Notes under the pieces: generated by a model
What the model was told of the DNA's origin: nothing
Seen by the model: only the letters and a program-made list of their open reading frames with translations
Database searches by the model: none
Position numbers and translations under genes: made by a program
Shown: piece by piece, positions 1-33,893 of the stretch
Layout of the letters: each line of letters starts with the position of its first letter
How positions within the stretch are numbered: position 1 is the stretch's first letter
Assembly: GCA_963965975.1 (NCBI GenBank)
Contig: OZ014417.1
Coordinates: 1,240,001 to 1,304,000 of the forward strand
From: Xestospongia bergquistia
Taxonomy: Eukaryota > Porifera > Demospongiae > Haplosclerida > Petrosiidae
Direction: 5' to 3'
DNA length: 64,000 nt

Positions 1-15826
<15,826 letters not shown>

Positions 15827-16085
15827 ACTCCTGACGTTTAAAGAAATGCCATTTGACAACTTTAATTTGATATATTTTGTTTAAGACTTTTAGTTTAATT
15901 CAGTTATTGTAACTAGTGTGATACTTTTATATTAGATATTATTAAATTGGATTCAATATAGTTTTGTCTTTATATTAGTTAGTTGTTTGTGTTTTAAACA
16001 GAAACAACAATAGTCTGTGTTTTAATTACTTTTGTTATGTTGTTGACCATAATTATAAAAAAGAGTGTTTCTTTATTTTTGTTTA
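15827..16085 (+). other. Gene 1 3' flank / probable 3' UTR
   Basis: AT-rich DNA directly after the stop, closely matched after genes 2 and 3. ATTAAA-like hexamers are present near 15945, but I cannot assign a cleavage site. Confidence 0.4.
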
Positions 16086-16460
16086 AGTTTTTAGAGTTAA
16101 TGAAGAGGACATCCTCAAGCTGTAAAACACTTAATTAGAAGAAACTGCTTTTAATATTATGGCCAAAGGTATTAGTCTATTTTCTTCAGTAACAATTCTT
16201 GTATGTAAGCACAAACAGCAATATAATATAATGGAGCAGATAATTTTTGGAGGTTGTTATTTTGAAAAATTCAGTCATGACAACAATGTAAGTCTTCTAC
16301 ATAAAGAAAAGTCTCCAAACTCTCCTGAAGATGTCTTGGTTGTAAAGAATCGAGATTTGGAGATGCAAAGTGATGCATTATCTAAGATGACCTTCACTAA
16401 GTCCTCTTCCAATGACATGAATGAAAAGGAAGAACTGTGAAGAGAAGAGGAACAGAATTA
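16086..16460 (+). pseudogene. Decayed second copy of a receptor cytoplasmic tail
   Basis: An open stretch at 16159-16440 gives LLHKEKSPNSPEDVLVV and then SKMTFTKSSSNDMNEKEEL, followed after a stop by REEEQN. This parallels the real tail of gene 1 ([14 protein letters not shown] ... [25 protein letters not shown]). It is best read as the remnant of an older terminal exon. Related copies follow gene 2 (28960-29335) and gene 3 (57130-57505), with more stops there. Confidence 0.6.
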
Positions 16461-19265
16461 ATTGAAAAATTAGTTCAACTATTTTACTCATCAATGATCA
16501 GTTTCTTTAGTAGTATTGTCTTGTTTTCATATTATATTTGTAGTTTATAGCTGAATCATGTAATATCTTTTACTAACTTTAGCTATCATGCTAGTAGTAT
16601 TGACAAAATGACAATATCAATTTATAATTCTAATTACAAATGTATTAATACAAATGATGAGCATTAAATAACTTGGAATTTATTGCAATTCAATATTAAT
16701 AGCCTTTTTTGTTATACCATATACTGCAAGTGTAAAAGGTTTGTATTTATTACTGTCTTTAAGAATGAAATTATGAAATAATCACTTGGGTATACCTTGA
16801 CAAACTGTAATTGACCTTGATGTGTGCAATTAAATGCTTGCAAGAGATACCAAAAACAACTGCACTGTTATTACTCCACTAAAGAAAGTTCTGTGCCTCT
16901 CTGTTATAACTGGCTTAAATTAGTTTTATAGTTCAAAGTAGTTGGAGGCTTATACAACAAATAGAGTACAGATGTAAAAACCTCCAATCCATTGTTTAAC
17001 CTATATATAGAAGAATGGTAACAAATACCTGTATATAAATGAGATATCAAGGTATATTCTGCTGGTTTCTCTTGACTATACAGTTGATTTATCATTGATA
17101 AATTCGGTTTTTCTTTTTATCTCTTTTGACAAACAAACTGTAAAGTGACAATGATCAATAACAAAATACACAACTCCAGCAACTATTGGAATAATTACTG
17201 AGCTGTTGTGTCTATGAATGGAGGTGAGCCAGATTATACCATAGTGACTGTATAACTTAGTCTAGTAAGTGAAGAAGATGTAGACAAGGATACAAATGAC
17301 AGAACACTTGAAGTTGATGAACTAGAAGATATTTTGTTAATAGATGTAGTAATAAGTGATGATAATACATTGGTGGTACTTGAGGTGATTTGATATGAAA
17401 TGAGGAGACTAGTGTTGTCTTATATAAAGGTATACCTGATACCTATGTTTTTATAACAAATAAGTGGTAATAAATGATGTTTAGTTATTAAGAGTATTAC
17501 TAAAGGATTATTGTAATATGTCTTTGTAGGAAAGTCTAAGTAAATGATATTGATGAAAGAGCAAGTGAATTTACATTGAGATCTATATGTAAACTAAGTC
17601 GTCCATTTTCTCTTTGTCATATAACTATATATAGCTGACTAATGAATTTAATTAATGGGACACTAACACCATGTACTCCTGTGATGTCACAGGGTAATAC
17701 TAATAGACATTAGTAACTATTGATATATTAGCAGTAACTAAACTAGATCTTTGTTATTGTAACTAGTAACAATATATAAATCTTTTTATCATATAATCTA
17801 GTTATACACAAAGTGACAATAGTAAGTACATTAGATAATATAAACACACACCTGTTGTAGCCATACAATTTGTCTCTATAGTGGAAGAGATGGTTGTTGA
17901 TACTATCTCTGTATTAATACCTATATTCATAAGAAGTAAAAGTAGTATTACACATTATATTAACATACTATTATGACTGTGATGACTAGACAAAAATCAT
18001 TTGCTTCATCTGTTGTAAGCATTTCATTTATTGTTGAAGGAGCAGGTGAATTACTTCACTATTAGTATGTAAATTAAGGGGTCCACTCTCTCTTTGTTCA
18101 TATAGTCATCAGATATAGACATTAATAGCTATTGATATATTAGTACTAGCTAAACTAGCTATAGATCCTTGTTTATTGTATCTATTAGGACTAGTTTACA
18201 ACATATTTGGAGTTTGGGTATACGTAAGTCTCTTATATATATGCTGGATCTATATATACAGTATATATATATACATATATATACTGCGTTTTTTTCCATG
18301 CCTTTCTGACTTTATGTACTAGAAGAGCACTCTTCTTAATGACTATAGTATTTATTAAACTACTAACGCAAGCTCCATCTAATGACATAACAGATCACAA
18401 TATTATAGTATATATAAAATAGCTCACCAGTTATAAGATTAGCTAATATTAAATAACCTAGTAACTACAGGTATACATATAATGTATAACTAGTGCAATT
18501 ATATGATACAGTTGCTCATACATATCTATTTTCAATAGATATTGACATCAGTAAAATGAGGAAGCTAGTCAGGAAAGTTCTCAATGAAAACCACACTTTA
18601 TTAATTGACTTGCCTGTAGCTTTCTTACCAACACAGTAGTTACTAGGTTAATTAGACCAATAGATGAATTAGTATCTATTGAACTAAATAAGACTATGTA
18701 GCTATGAATTTAATATTAACAACACCTCATATGTAATAAACTCTAAAATAATGTCTGTCCTCTTAAGAAAGATATGATATACCTAACTCTCTCCACATTG
18801 TACTGGTATGGGTGGATCCAGAGGATATTCAAACACTCCATTAGTACCTACTGACATTATGAGTTGTAGTTTTCTTATTGTTCAGAACAAGATAATATCA
18901 ATCATGTTTGTCTACTTGAGGTGTCCAAATTTGAACCTTAGGAAATAACTGATGATTAAATTATTCCCATTTTCACTGATACCTACTGTCTTTGCTCTAT
19001 ATTTGATTGATTCAAAGTCCACGAAACTCTCTGTACAACCAGCAGGCTCAGCATAGTCTACATATATTAAATGTTCTAATCCATTCACATTATAGTGTCT
19101 TGAATTTCTACTAACATAAGGTTACTATCACATGTGACATAAAATTATGAACATAACTAAAGATACTACAACTGACAGTTATGACAACATTATCTTAAAA
19201 ATGAATAGTACTAATAATTGCTTTGATGTCCACAGTGATACATTCTCTGTAAATCTATAAAGAGT
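16461..19265. repeat. Intergenic spacer, copy 1 of a segmental duplication
   Basis: About 2.8 kb of AT-rich DNA that reappears almost base for base at 29336-32107, with small indels and a few substitutions. No protein signatures on either strand except one weak minus-strand open stretch near 18930-19110. The duplication continues upstream through the 7TM exons (13.24 kb matches 26.12 kb) and ends at about 19265 and 32107. Confidence 0.75.
18930..19110 (-). pseudogene. Minus-strand hypothetical exon, copy 1 (one stop)
   Basis: Minus-strand frame reads NGLEHLIYVDYAEPAGCTES then FVDFESIKYRAK, matching the open stretch at 31740-31980. This copy hits a TAG after FKFGHLK, where the other copy reads DLKQ. 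I do not recognise the family. It may be an exon of an antisense gene or part of an old element. Confidence 0.3.
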
Positions 19266-19318
19266 TTATGAGAGTATTAATTTTAGCATTTTTGTAATCA
19301 GTTTTTAATCATTTATAT

Positions 19319-19319
19319 A

Positions 19320-19402
<83 letters not shown>
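19319..19402. repeat. (AT)n microsatellite
   Basis: About 80 bp of uninterrupted AT dinucleotides just past the end of the duplicated spacer. Confidence 0.95.
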
Positions 19403-19406
<4 letters not shown>

Positions 19407-19624
19407 GTATACCTTATGCTTCAGGTTAGCATTTTCTCCTTGATTTTCCTTATTTTCCTACACAATAAAATTACTAATTAATGATCTAACAAAGTATTTC
19501 TTGTCATTTCTTTATGAATTCACTTATTGTTTTGTTTGTTACACAATTATTATCCATATTCAAATACCCAATAAAAATAATCAATAGAATTAATGTCTTT
19601 CATTTGCCAATGACAATGCTATAG

Positions 19625-19843
19625 TTATCGTTCTCTACTCAATTGTACCTCTTCGAATATCAAACAGAGGCTTATCTGTGACGTTCTAGTGCCAAAGCAA
19701 GATTGTGTTTCTAGTTTATGCTTCTCCAGTATACTTTTTACATCATCTACAACCCCACAAAAATAGTGTGGGCTTATCAAATGAAGACCTACAGTCCAGC
19801 TAGGTACAGAACTCATCATAAAGCTAAGAGAACGCACCAACAA
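19625..19843 (-). CDS. Hypothetical minus-strand open frame upstream of gene 2
   Basis: 72 codons, reading ...CGVVDDVKSILEKHK and then CFGTRTSQISLCLIFEE. The composition looks protein-like, but the first codon is TTG, so it is probably an exon or a fragment rather than a whole gene. It points away from gene 2, whose start is about 200 bp further on. No family recognised, and no counterpart seen upstream of gene 3. Confidence 0.25.
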   Translation of the reverse strand: MLVRSLSFMMSSVPSWTVGLHLISPHYFCGVVDDVKSILEKHKLETQSCFGTRTSQISLCLIFEEVQLSRER

Positions 19844-19974
19844 TCTTAAATATTACCGCGCTCTAAGCCGTTACACGTGAATTAGCATGCTTATTATCTG
19901 TATTAAAATATGTGAGGGTGTGTAATCCACGTGACTTCCGCACTTTAGATGTTGTGAAAGTAGTGAATCCCTAT

Positions 19975-20042
19975 AATTGGTTCTGTTCCGGTTTCATATG
20001 CACGGTACCAGGTTGTGCTCGAGCTAATAATAGCTAAAGAAG
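19975..20042 (+). promoter_or_regulatory. Gene 2 proximal promoter / 5' UTR (conserved with gene 3)
   Basis: This stretch before the ATG is alignable with 33828-33893 before gene 3 (shared blocks ATTGGT, GTTCCGG, TTTCATA, GGTAC, TAATAGCTAAA). A CACGTG E-box sits further upstream, at about 19929. No TATA box or initiator can be assigned with confidence. Confidence 0.4.
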
Positions 20043-27543
<7,501 letters not shown>

Positions 27544-28702
27544 GATGTTCCAGGTCTCTGTGCTGTTACAGGAGCAGTGTTACAATATTTTTTCTTGGTG
27601 ACATTTATGGTGATGGCTGCAGAGGCTATCAACCTGTACATGAATTTAGTGATTGTTCTTGGTCAGAAAATTAGTCATTTTGTTTTGAAGGCTACTATTA
27701 CATCTTGGAGTAAGTGCTCATTGTCTTGTTATTATTTAATTACTTTTTAATGTATATTAGTAACTCCATTCTTTATTGTGTTGCTCTGCTTTGCTCCCAA
27801 TTACAAAAACTACTTGAGTGATCATTTGTGAGTAAAATTAAAGTTTATTTTCAAGTGTTATTACATTTATCACTTGCAGTTGTCGTGCTTTTAATATTCC
27901 ATATTATGTTGGTATGGTGGTACCATTTCTTATCATCTATATCTTTAATTGGGTGGTGTTTTTCATCATATTTGTTTCTCTCATCAAAAAAAGCTTCCAG
28001 TCCAATTTAAAGAATGTTAAATCAAAGGATGATAAAAGCAAAAAATCTTTTGTTCGTCAACAGCTTGTTATAGTTACAACATTGTCAATTTTATTTGGTT
28101 TAGGATGGGGTATTGGATTGCTAGCCACTCAAGATATCCATACCAATAAGACAGTACGAGACTTATTTGCTGCATTGTTTGTGATCATCACTGCCTTTCA
28201 TGGTCATTTAATTTTCATAATGCACTGTCTTCGTTCAAAAGAAGTAAGATACACTTGGAAACGATGCTTTTTCGGTGTCACAGGCAAAGACATCAGTGAG
28301 TTTTCATCTTCATTTTCTCTAAAACACCAAAGAAGAGTTCAGACTAGTTCAAGATTTACAATGAAATCTCCTGCTAGTCCTGAAAAAGCAAGTGGTGTTT
28401 TTGTTTATGATGATTCCACACTAAGGAGATCTTATGGTGATCCTGGTGATAGTGGAACTCTTCGATTTCACACTTAGAAAGAAGAAAAACGAGAAAACGA
28501 ACAAGTTATTGCAGCCATAAATCTGAAGAGCATAGAGAAAGGTACAGAGAGTGTGACAGATCCGGAAGGTAGTGCATTTCCTGAGACATCATTTACTAAA
28601 TCTTTTCCTGATGATGAAGAAGATGAAAAGGAAAAGCTTCGCAGAGAAGAAGAGGAAGAGTATAAATTACGAAATCAATCAACAACAGTTCAGGAATCAT
28701 GA
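27544..28702 (+). pseudogene. Remaining 7TM and tail exons of gene 2, beyond the stop
   Basis: All exon borders of genes 1 and 3 are preserved (TM3-TM4 to 27709, then the short exon and the TM5-tail exon), and the sequence stays close to gene 1, so inactivation is recent. A second stop, TAG at 28475-28477, replaces the GAG after LRFHT; past it the acidic tail frame continues to the ancestral stop at 28700-28702. Either stop would remove a functional signalling tail. Confidence 0.8.
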
Positions 28703-28959
28703 ACTCCTGACATTTATAGAAATGTCATTGCACAACTTTAATTTGATATATTTTGTTTAAGACTTTTAGTTTAATTCAGTTATTGTACTAGTGTTATTTT
28801 TTACATTAGATATCTCTTAAAATAGATTCAATATAGTTTTGTCTTTGTGTATTGGTTAGTTGTTTGTGTTTTAAACAGAAACAACAATAGTCTGTGTTTT
28901 AATTACTTTTGTTATGTTGTTGCCCATAATTATAAAAAAGAGTGTTTCTTTATTTTTGT

Positions 28960-29335
28960 TTAAGTTTTTAGAGTTAATGAAGAGGACATCCTCAAACTGT
29001 AAAACACTTAATTAGAAGAAACTGCTTTTAATGTTATGGCCAAAGGTATTAGTCTATTTTCTTCAGTAACAATTCTTGTATGTAAGCACAAACAGCAATA
29101 TAATATAATGGAGCAGATAATTTTTGGAGGTTGTTCTTTTGAAAAAATTCAGTCATGACAACAATGTAAGTCTTCTACATAAATAAGTCTCCAAACTCTC
29201 CTGAAGATGTCTTGGTTGTAAAGAATCGAGATTTGGAGATGTAAAGCGATGCATTATCTAAGATAACCTTCACTAAGTCCTCTTCCAATGACATGAATGA
29301 AAAGGAAGAACTGTGAAGAGAAGAGGAACAGAATT
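28960..29335 (+). pseudogene. Decayed tail copy downstream of gene 2
   Basis: Same segment as 16086-16460 with additional lesions: a frameshift near the FEKIQS position, and extra stops after CLGCK and in the SDALSK region. It was carried here by the segmental duplication. Confidence 0.6.
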
Positions 29336-32107
29336 AATTGAAAAATTAGTTCAAGTATTTTACTCATCAATGATCAGTTTCTTTAGTAGTATTGTCTTGT
29401 TTTCATATTATATTTGTAGTTTATAGCTGAATCATGTAATATCTTTTTACTAACTTTAGCTATCATACTAGTAGTATTAACAATATCAATTTATAATTCT
29501 AATTACAAATGTATTAATACAAATGATGAGCATTAAATAACTTGGAATTTATTACAATTCAATATTACTAGCCTTTTTTTATTCCATATACTCCAAGTGT
29601 AAAAGGTTTGTATTTATTACTGTCTTTAAGAATGAAATTGTGAAATAATCACTTGGGTATACCTTAACAAACTGTAATTGACCTTGATGTGTGCAATTAA
29701 ATGCTTGCAAGAGATACCAAAAACAACTGCACTGTTATTACTCCACTAAAGAAAGTTCTGTGCCTCTCTGTTATAACTGGCTTAAATTAGTTTTATAGTT
29801 GAAAGTAGTTGGAACAAATAGAATACAGATGTAAAAACCTCTAATCCATTGTTTAACCTATATATAGAATAATGGTAACAAATACCTGTATATAAATGAG
29901 ATATCAAGGTATATTCTGCTGCTTTCTCTTGACTATACAGTTGATTTATCATTGATAAATTCAGTTTTTCTTTTTATCTCTTTTGACAAACAAACTGTAA
30001 TGTGACAACGATCAATAACAAAATATACAACTCCAGCAACTATTGGAATAATTACTGAGCTGTTGTGTCTATGAATGGAGGTGAGCTAGAGAATACCATA
30101 GTGACTGTATAACTTAGTGTAGGAAGTGAAGAAGATGTAGACAAAGATACAAATGACAGAACACTTGAAGTAGATGAACTAGAAGATATTTTGTTAATGG
30201 AGGTAGTAGTAAGTGATGATAATACATTGGTGGTACTTGAGGTGATTTGATATGAAATGAGGAGACTAGTGTTGTCTTATATAAAGGTATACCTGATACC
30301 TATGTTTTTATAACAAATAACTGGTAATAAATGATGTTTAGGTATTAAGAGTATTACTAAAGGATTATTGTAATATGTCTTTGTAGGGAAAGTCTAAGTA
30401 AATGATATTGATGAAAGAGCAAGTAAATTTACATCTGTATGTAAATTAAGTCGTCCATGTTCTCTTTGTCATATAACTATATATAGCTGACTAATGAATT
30501 TAATTAATGGGACACTAACACCATGTACTCCTGTGGTGTCGCAGGATAGTACTCATAGACATTAGTAACTACTGATATATTAGCAGTAACTAAACTAGAT
30601 CTTTGTTATTGTAACTAGTAACAATATATAAATCTTTTTATCATATAATCTAGTTACACAAAGTGACAATAGTAAGTACATTAGATAACATAAACACACA
30701 CCTGTTGTAGCCATACAACTTGTCTCTATAGTAGAAGAGATGGTTGGTTGTTGATACTATCTCTGTATTAATACCTATATTCATAAGAAGTGAAAGTAGT
30801 ATTTCACATTATATTAACATACTATTATGACTGTGATGACTAGACAAAAATCATTTGCCTCATCTGTTGTAAGCATTTCATTTATTGTTGAAGGAGCAGG
30901 TGAATTACTTCACTATTAGTATGTAAATTAAGAGGTCCACTCTCTCTTTGTTCATATAGTCATCAGATATAGACATTAATAGCTATTGATATATTAGTAC
31001 TAGCTAAACTAGCTATAGATCCTTGTTTATTGTAGCTATTAGGGCTAGTTTACAACATATTTGGAGTTTGGGTATACGTAAGTCTCTTGTATATATGCTG
31101 GATCTATATATATATATATACTGCGTTTTTTTCATGCCTTTCTGACTTTATGTACTAGAAGAGCACTCTTCTTAATAACTATAGTATTTATTAAACTACT
31201 AACACAAGCTCCATCTAATGACATAACAGATCACAATATTATAGTATATATATAATAGCTCACCAGTTATAAGATAAGCTAATATTAAATAACCTAGTAA
31301 CTACAGGTATACAATACATATAATGTATAACTAGTTCAATTATATGATACAGTTGCTCATACATATCTATTTTCAATAGATATTGACATCAATAAAATGA
31401 GGAAGCTAGTCAGGAAAGTTCTCAATGAAAACCACGCTTTATTAATTAACTTGCCTGTAGCTTCCTTACCAAGTCTAGCCACAATAGTTACTAGGTTAAT
31501 TAGACCAATAGATGAATTAGTAGCTATTGAACTAAATAAGACTATGTAGCTATAAAATAAATATAAACAACACCTCATATATAATAAACTCTAAAAATAA
31601 TGTCTGTCCTCTTAAGAAAGATATGATATTCCTAATTCTCTCCACTTTCTACTGGTATGGGTGGATCCAGAGGATATTCAAGCACTCCATTAGTACCTAC
31701 TGACATTATGAGTTGAGTAGTATATAGTTCTCTTATTGTTCAGAACAAGATAATATCGATCATGTTTATCTGCTTGAGGTCTCCAAATTTGAACCTTAGG
31801 AAATAACTGATGATTAAATTATTCCCATTTTCACTGATACGTACTGTCTTTGCTCTATATTTGATTGATTCAAAGTCCATGAAACTCTCTGTACACCCAA
31901 CAGGCTCAGCAAAATCTACATATATTAAATGTTCTAATCCATTCACATTATAGTGTCTTGAATTTCTACTAACATAAGGTTACTATCACGTGTGACATAA
32001 AATTATAAAGAAAACTACAACTGACAGTTATTACAACATTATCTTAAAATGAATAGTACTAAATTGCTTTGATGTCAACAGTGATACATTCTCTATAAAT
32101 TTATAAA
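29336..32107. repeat. Intergenic spacer, copy 2 of the segmental duplication
   Basis: Near-identical to 16461-19265, with short indels (for example a shorter AT tract near 31100). No convincing gene apart from the minus-strand open stretch at 31740-31980. Confidence 0.75.
31740..31980 (-). CDS. Minus-strand hypothetical exon, copy 2 (open)
   Basis: Minus-strand frame open through SRHYNVNGLEHLIYVDFAEP, then VGCTESFMDFESIKYRAKT, ending near INMIDIILF. It starts without ATG, so if real it is an internal or terminal exon. The duplicate at 18930-19110 keeps most of the frame but has one stop. Family not recognised. Confidence 0.3.
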
Positions 32108-32159
32108 GAGGTTATCTCCAGTATCTAGTGAACCTCCTAGTACTAGTCTCTTTGGACTA

Positions 32160-32731
32160 TTTTAGTTCAACTATTTTACTCATCAATGATCAGTTTCTTT
32201 AGTAGTATTGTCTTGTTTTCATATTATATTTATAGTTTATAGCTGAATCATGTAATATCTTTTTACTATCTTTAGCTATCATACTAGTAGTATTGACAAT
32301 ATCAATTTATAATTCTAATTACAAATGTATTAATACAAATGATGAGCATTAAATAACTTGGAATTTATTACAATTCAATATTACTAGCCTTTTTTATTCC
32401 ATATATTGCAAGTGTAAAAGGTTTGTATTATTACTGTCTTTAAGAATGAAATTGTGAAATAATCACTTGGGTATACCTTAACAAACTGTAATTGACCTTG
32501 ATGTGTGCAATTAAATGCTTGCAAGAGATACCAAAAACAACTGTACTGTTATTACTCCACTAAAGAAAGTTCTGTGCCTCTCTGTTATAACAAGCACTCC
32601 ATTAGTACCTACTGACATTATGAGTTGAGTAGTATATAGTTCTCTTATTGTTCAGAACAAGATAATATCGATCATGTTTATCTGCTTGAGGTCTCCATTT
32701 GATTGATTCAAAGTCCATGAAACTCTCTGTT
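32160..32731. repeat. Mosaic of re-duplicated spacer pieces
   Basis: 32160-32590 repeats about 29345-29775, 32591-32697 repeats about 31681-31787, and 32698-32731 repeats about 31857-31890, joined without spacer. The order matches the parent spacer but large parts are missing, so this is a second, internally deleted copy. Confidence 0.75.
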
Positions 32732-33164
32732 GATATAAACACATTATCATGTAGTATAATAGATACAATACAGTTACCACCATTGTATCTTCATTTTATA
32801 GATAGGTCTGGGACAACCAGGAAGTAGAAGATGATAATCAGAATCTATTAACTTCAAACACTAAAATTATCTCAAATCATTACTCATTATCTACTTCACA
32901 TTTTACCTCTTCATTGCTACAATTCTCAAATGGTTTGTGTCCTAGACTCCACATTAGATCTCATAGAGTACTACACCAAAACTCCATGTACATATCACTA
33001 ATAGTGAAGTATCATTTGATATGTAAGGTCTGTAGTTATACAATGCATAATATTAGTAATGTATTGAATTTTGAAACTGTCCAATTTATGGGAATTTTTT
33101 TAGCATGTGAGATATAATAATTCTTATGTTGTAAATCTGTGGACATACCAAAGTCTGCAATCTC
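32732..33164. other. Intergenic AT-rich DNA, nothing recognised
   Basis: A 67-codon plus-strand open frame at 32914-33117 has no protein-like pattern. No repeats or sites seen. Confidence 0.5.
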
Positions 33165-33401
33165 CACTGTAAAAATTGATTGGTTGATTTAACTAATACA
33201 TCATGATATAGGTTGCATATGTAAAATTTTAACACAATACTATTTTGATTACTAATGTATTATGAAAATGATGTTTATGTAGCTGTATATTAGTAGTGAT
33301 AACAGACAGTATTATGACTACTTTTTCAGTTAAAATAAGTTTGCAATTACAACCTATATAATCAATAATGGTTAAATTAACCAATCAATTTTTACAGTGT
33401 G
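33165..33401. mobile_element. MITE-2 element with about 60-bp inverted termini
   Basis: Left end CACTGTAAAAATTGATTGG and right end CCAATCAATTTTTACAGTGT are reverse complements, and the match continues inward through GGTTGATTTAAC and ATATAGGTTGCA with few mismatches. No coding capacity. Relatives lie at 40317-40526 and 22540-22762. Confidence 0.75.
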
Positions 33402-33827
33402 TATATACAAACAAAAAAACCACTCCAATTTTATTTATAACTATATGATACCTTACAAATATCCTCTTCTTGTGATCTCGATATATTTTAATTTTCCTCG
33501 TGCACGTGACATATATTATAATAACAATTCCAAGTCTAGAAAGGCCATCTTCCACAGCTATATATATTGTTATTGATAGTTGTGGAAGACTTGAAGATTT
33601 CCTTTATAGAATGTACTATCACTTTATATTCCACTTCATTCATCTCAAACATCCTAGATTTTCTTCTAGCAAATACAGACATCCAAAGATAAGTATATAC
33701 CATTCATAAAGCTCACTTGTATGACATCTTTGGGATAATTTACTAATTCATTAATTGGTCGATAGTAATGAATAATTATCAACCAAACAGATGGTATTAT
33801 ATATAATCTGCACATCTATCTAAGTTT
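33402..33827. other. Region upstream of gene 3, with a short hairpin
   Basis: Contains a hairpin around 33549-33590 (CTTCCACAGCTAT against ATAGTTGTGGAAG) and a CACGTG E-box near 33503. A 69-codon frame at 33500-33709 looks non-coding. It may hold distal promoter elements of gene 3. Confidence 0.4.
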
Positions 33828-33893
33828 TAATTGGTCCGTTCCGGGTTTCATAGGCACCCGGTACGTTGTGATCGATCTAATAGCTAAAATAAG
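33828..33893 (+). promoter_or_regulatory. Gene 3 proximal promoter / 5' UTR (conserved with gene 2)
   Basis: Alignable with the 68 bp before the gene 2 ATG, including GTTCCGG, TTTCATA and TAATAGCTAAA. Upstream of the block the two genes diverge. The core promoter type cannot be assigned. Confidence 0.4.

Noticed and set aside
16904..17095. 63-codon minus-strand frame in the spacer
   Set aside because: Not kept open in the duplicate near 29.8 kb, where an indel disrupts it, and no protein-like pattern.
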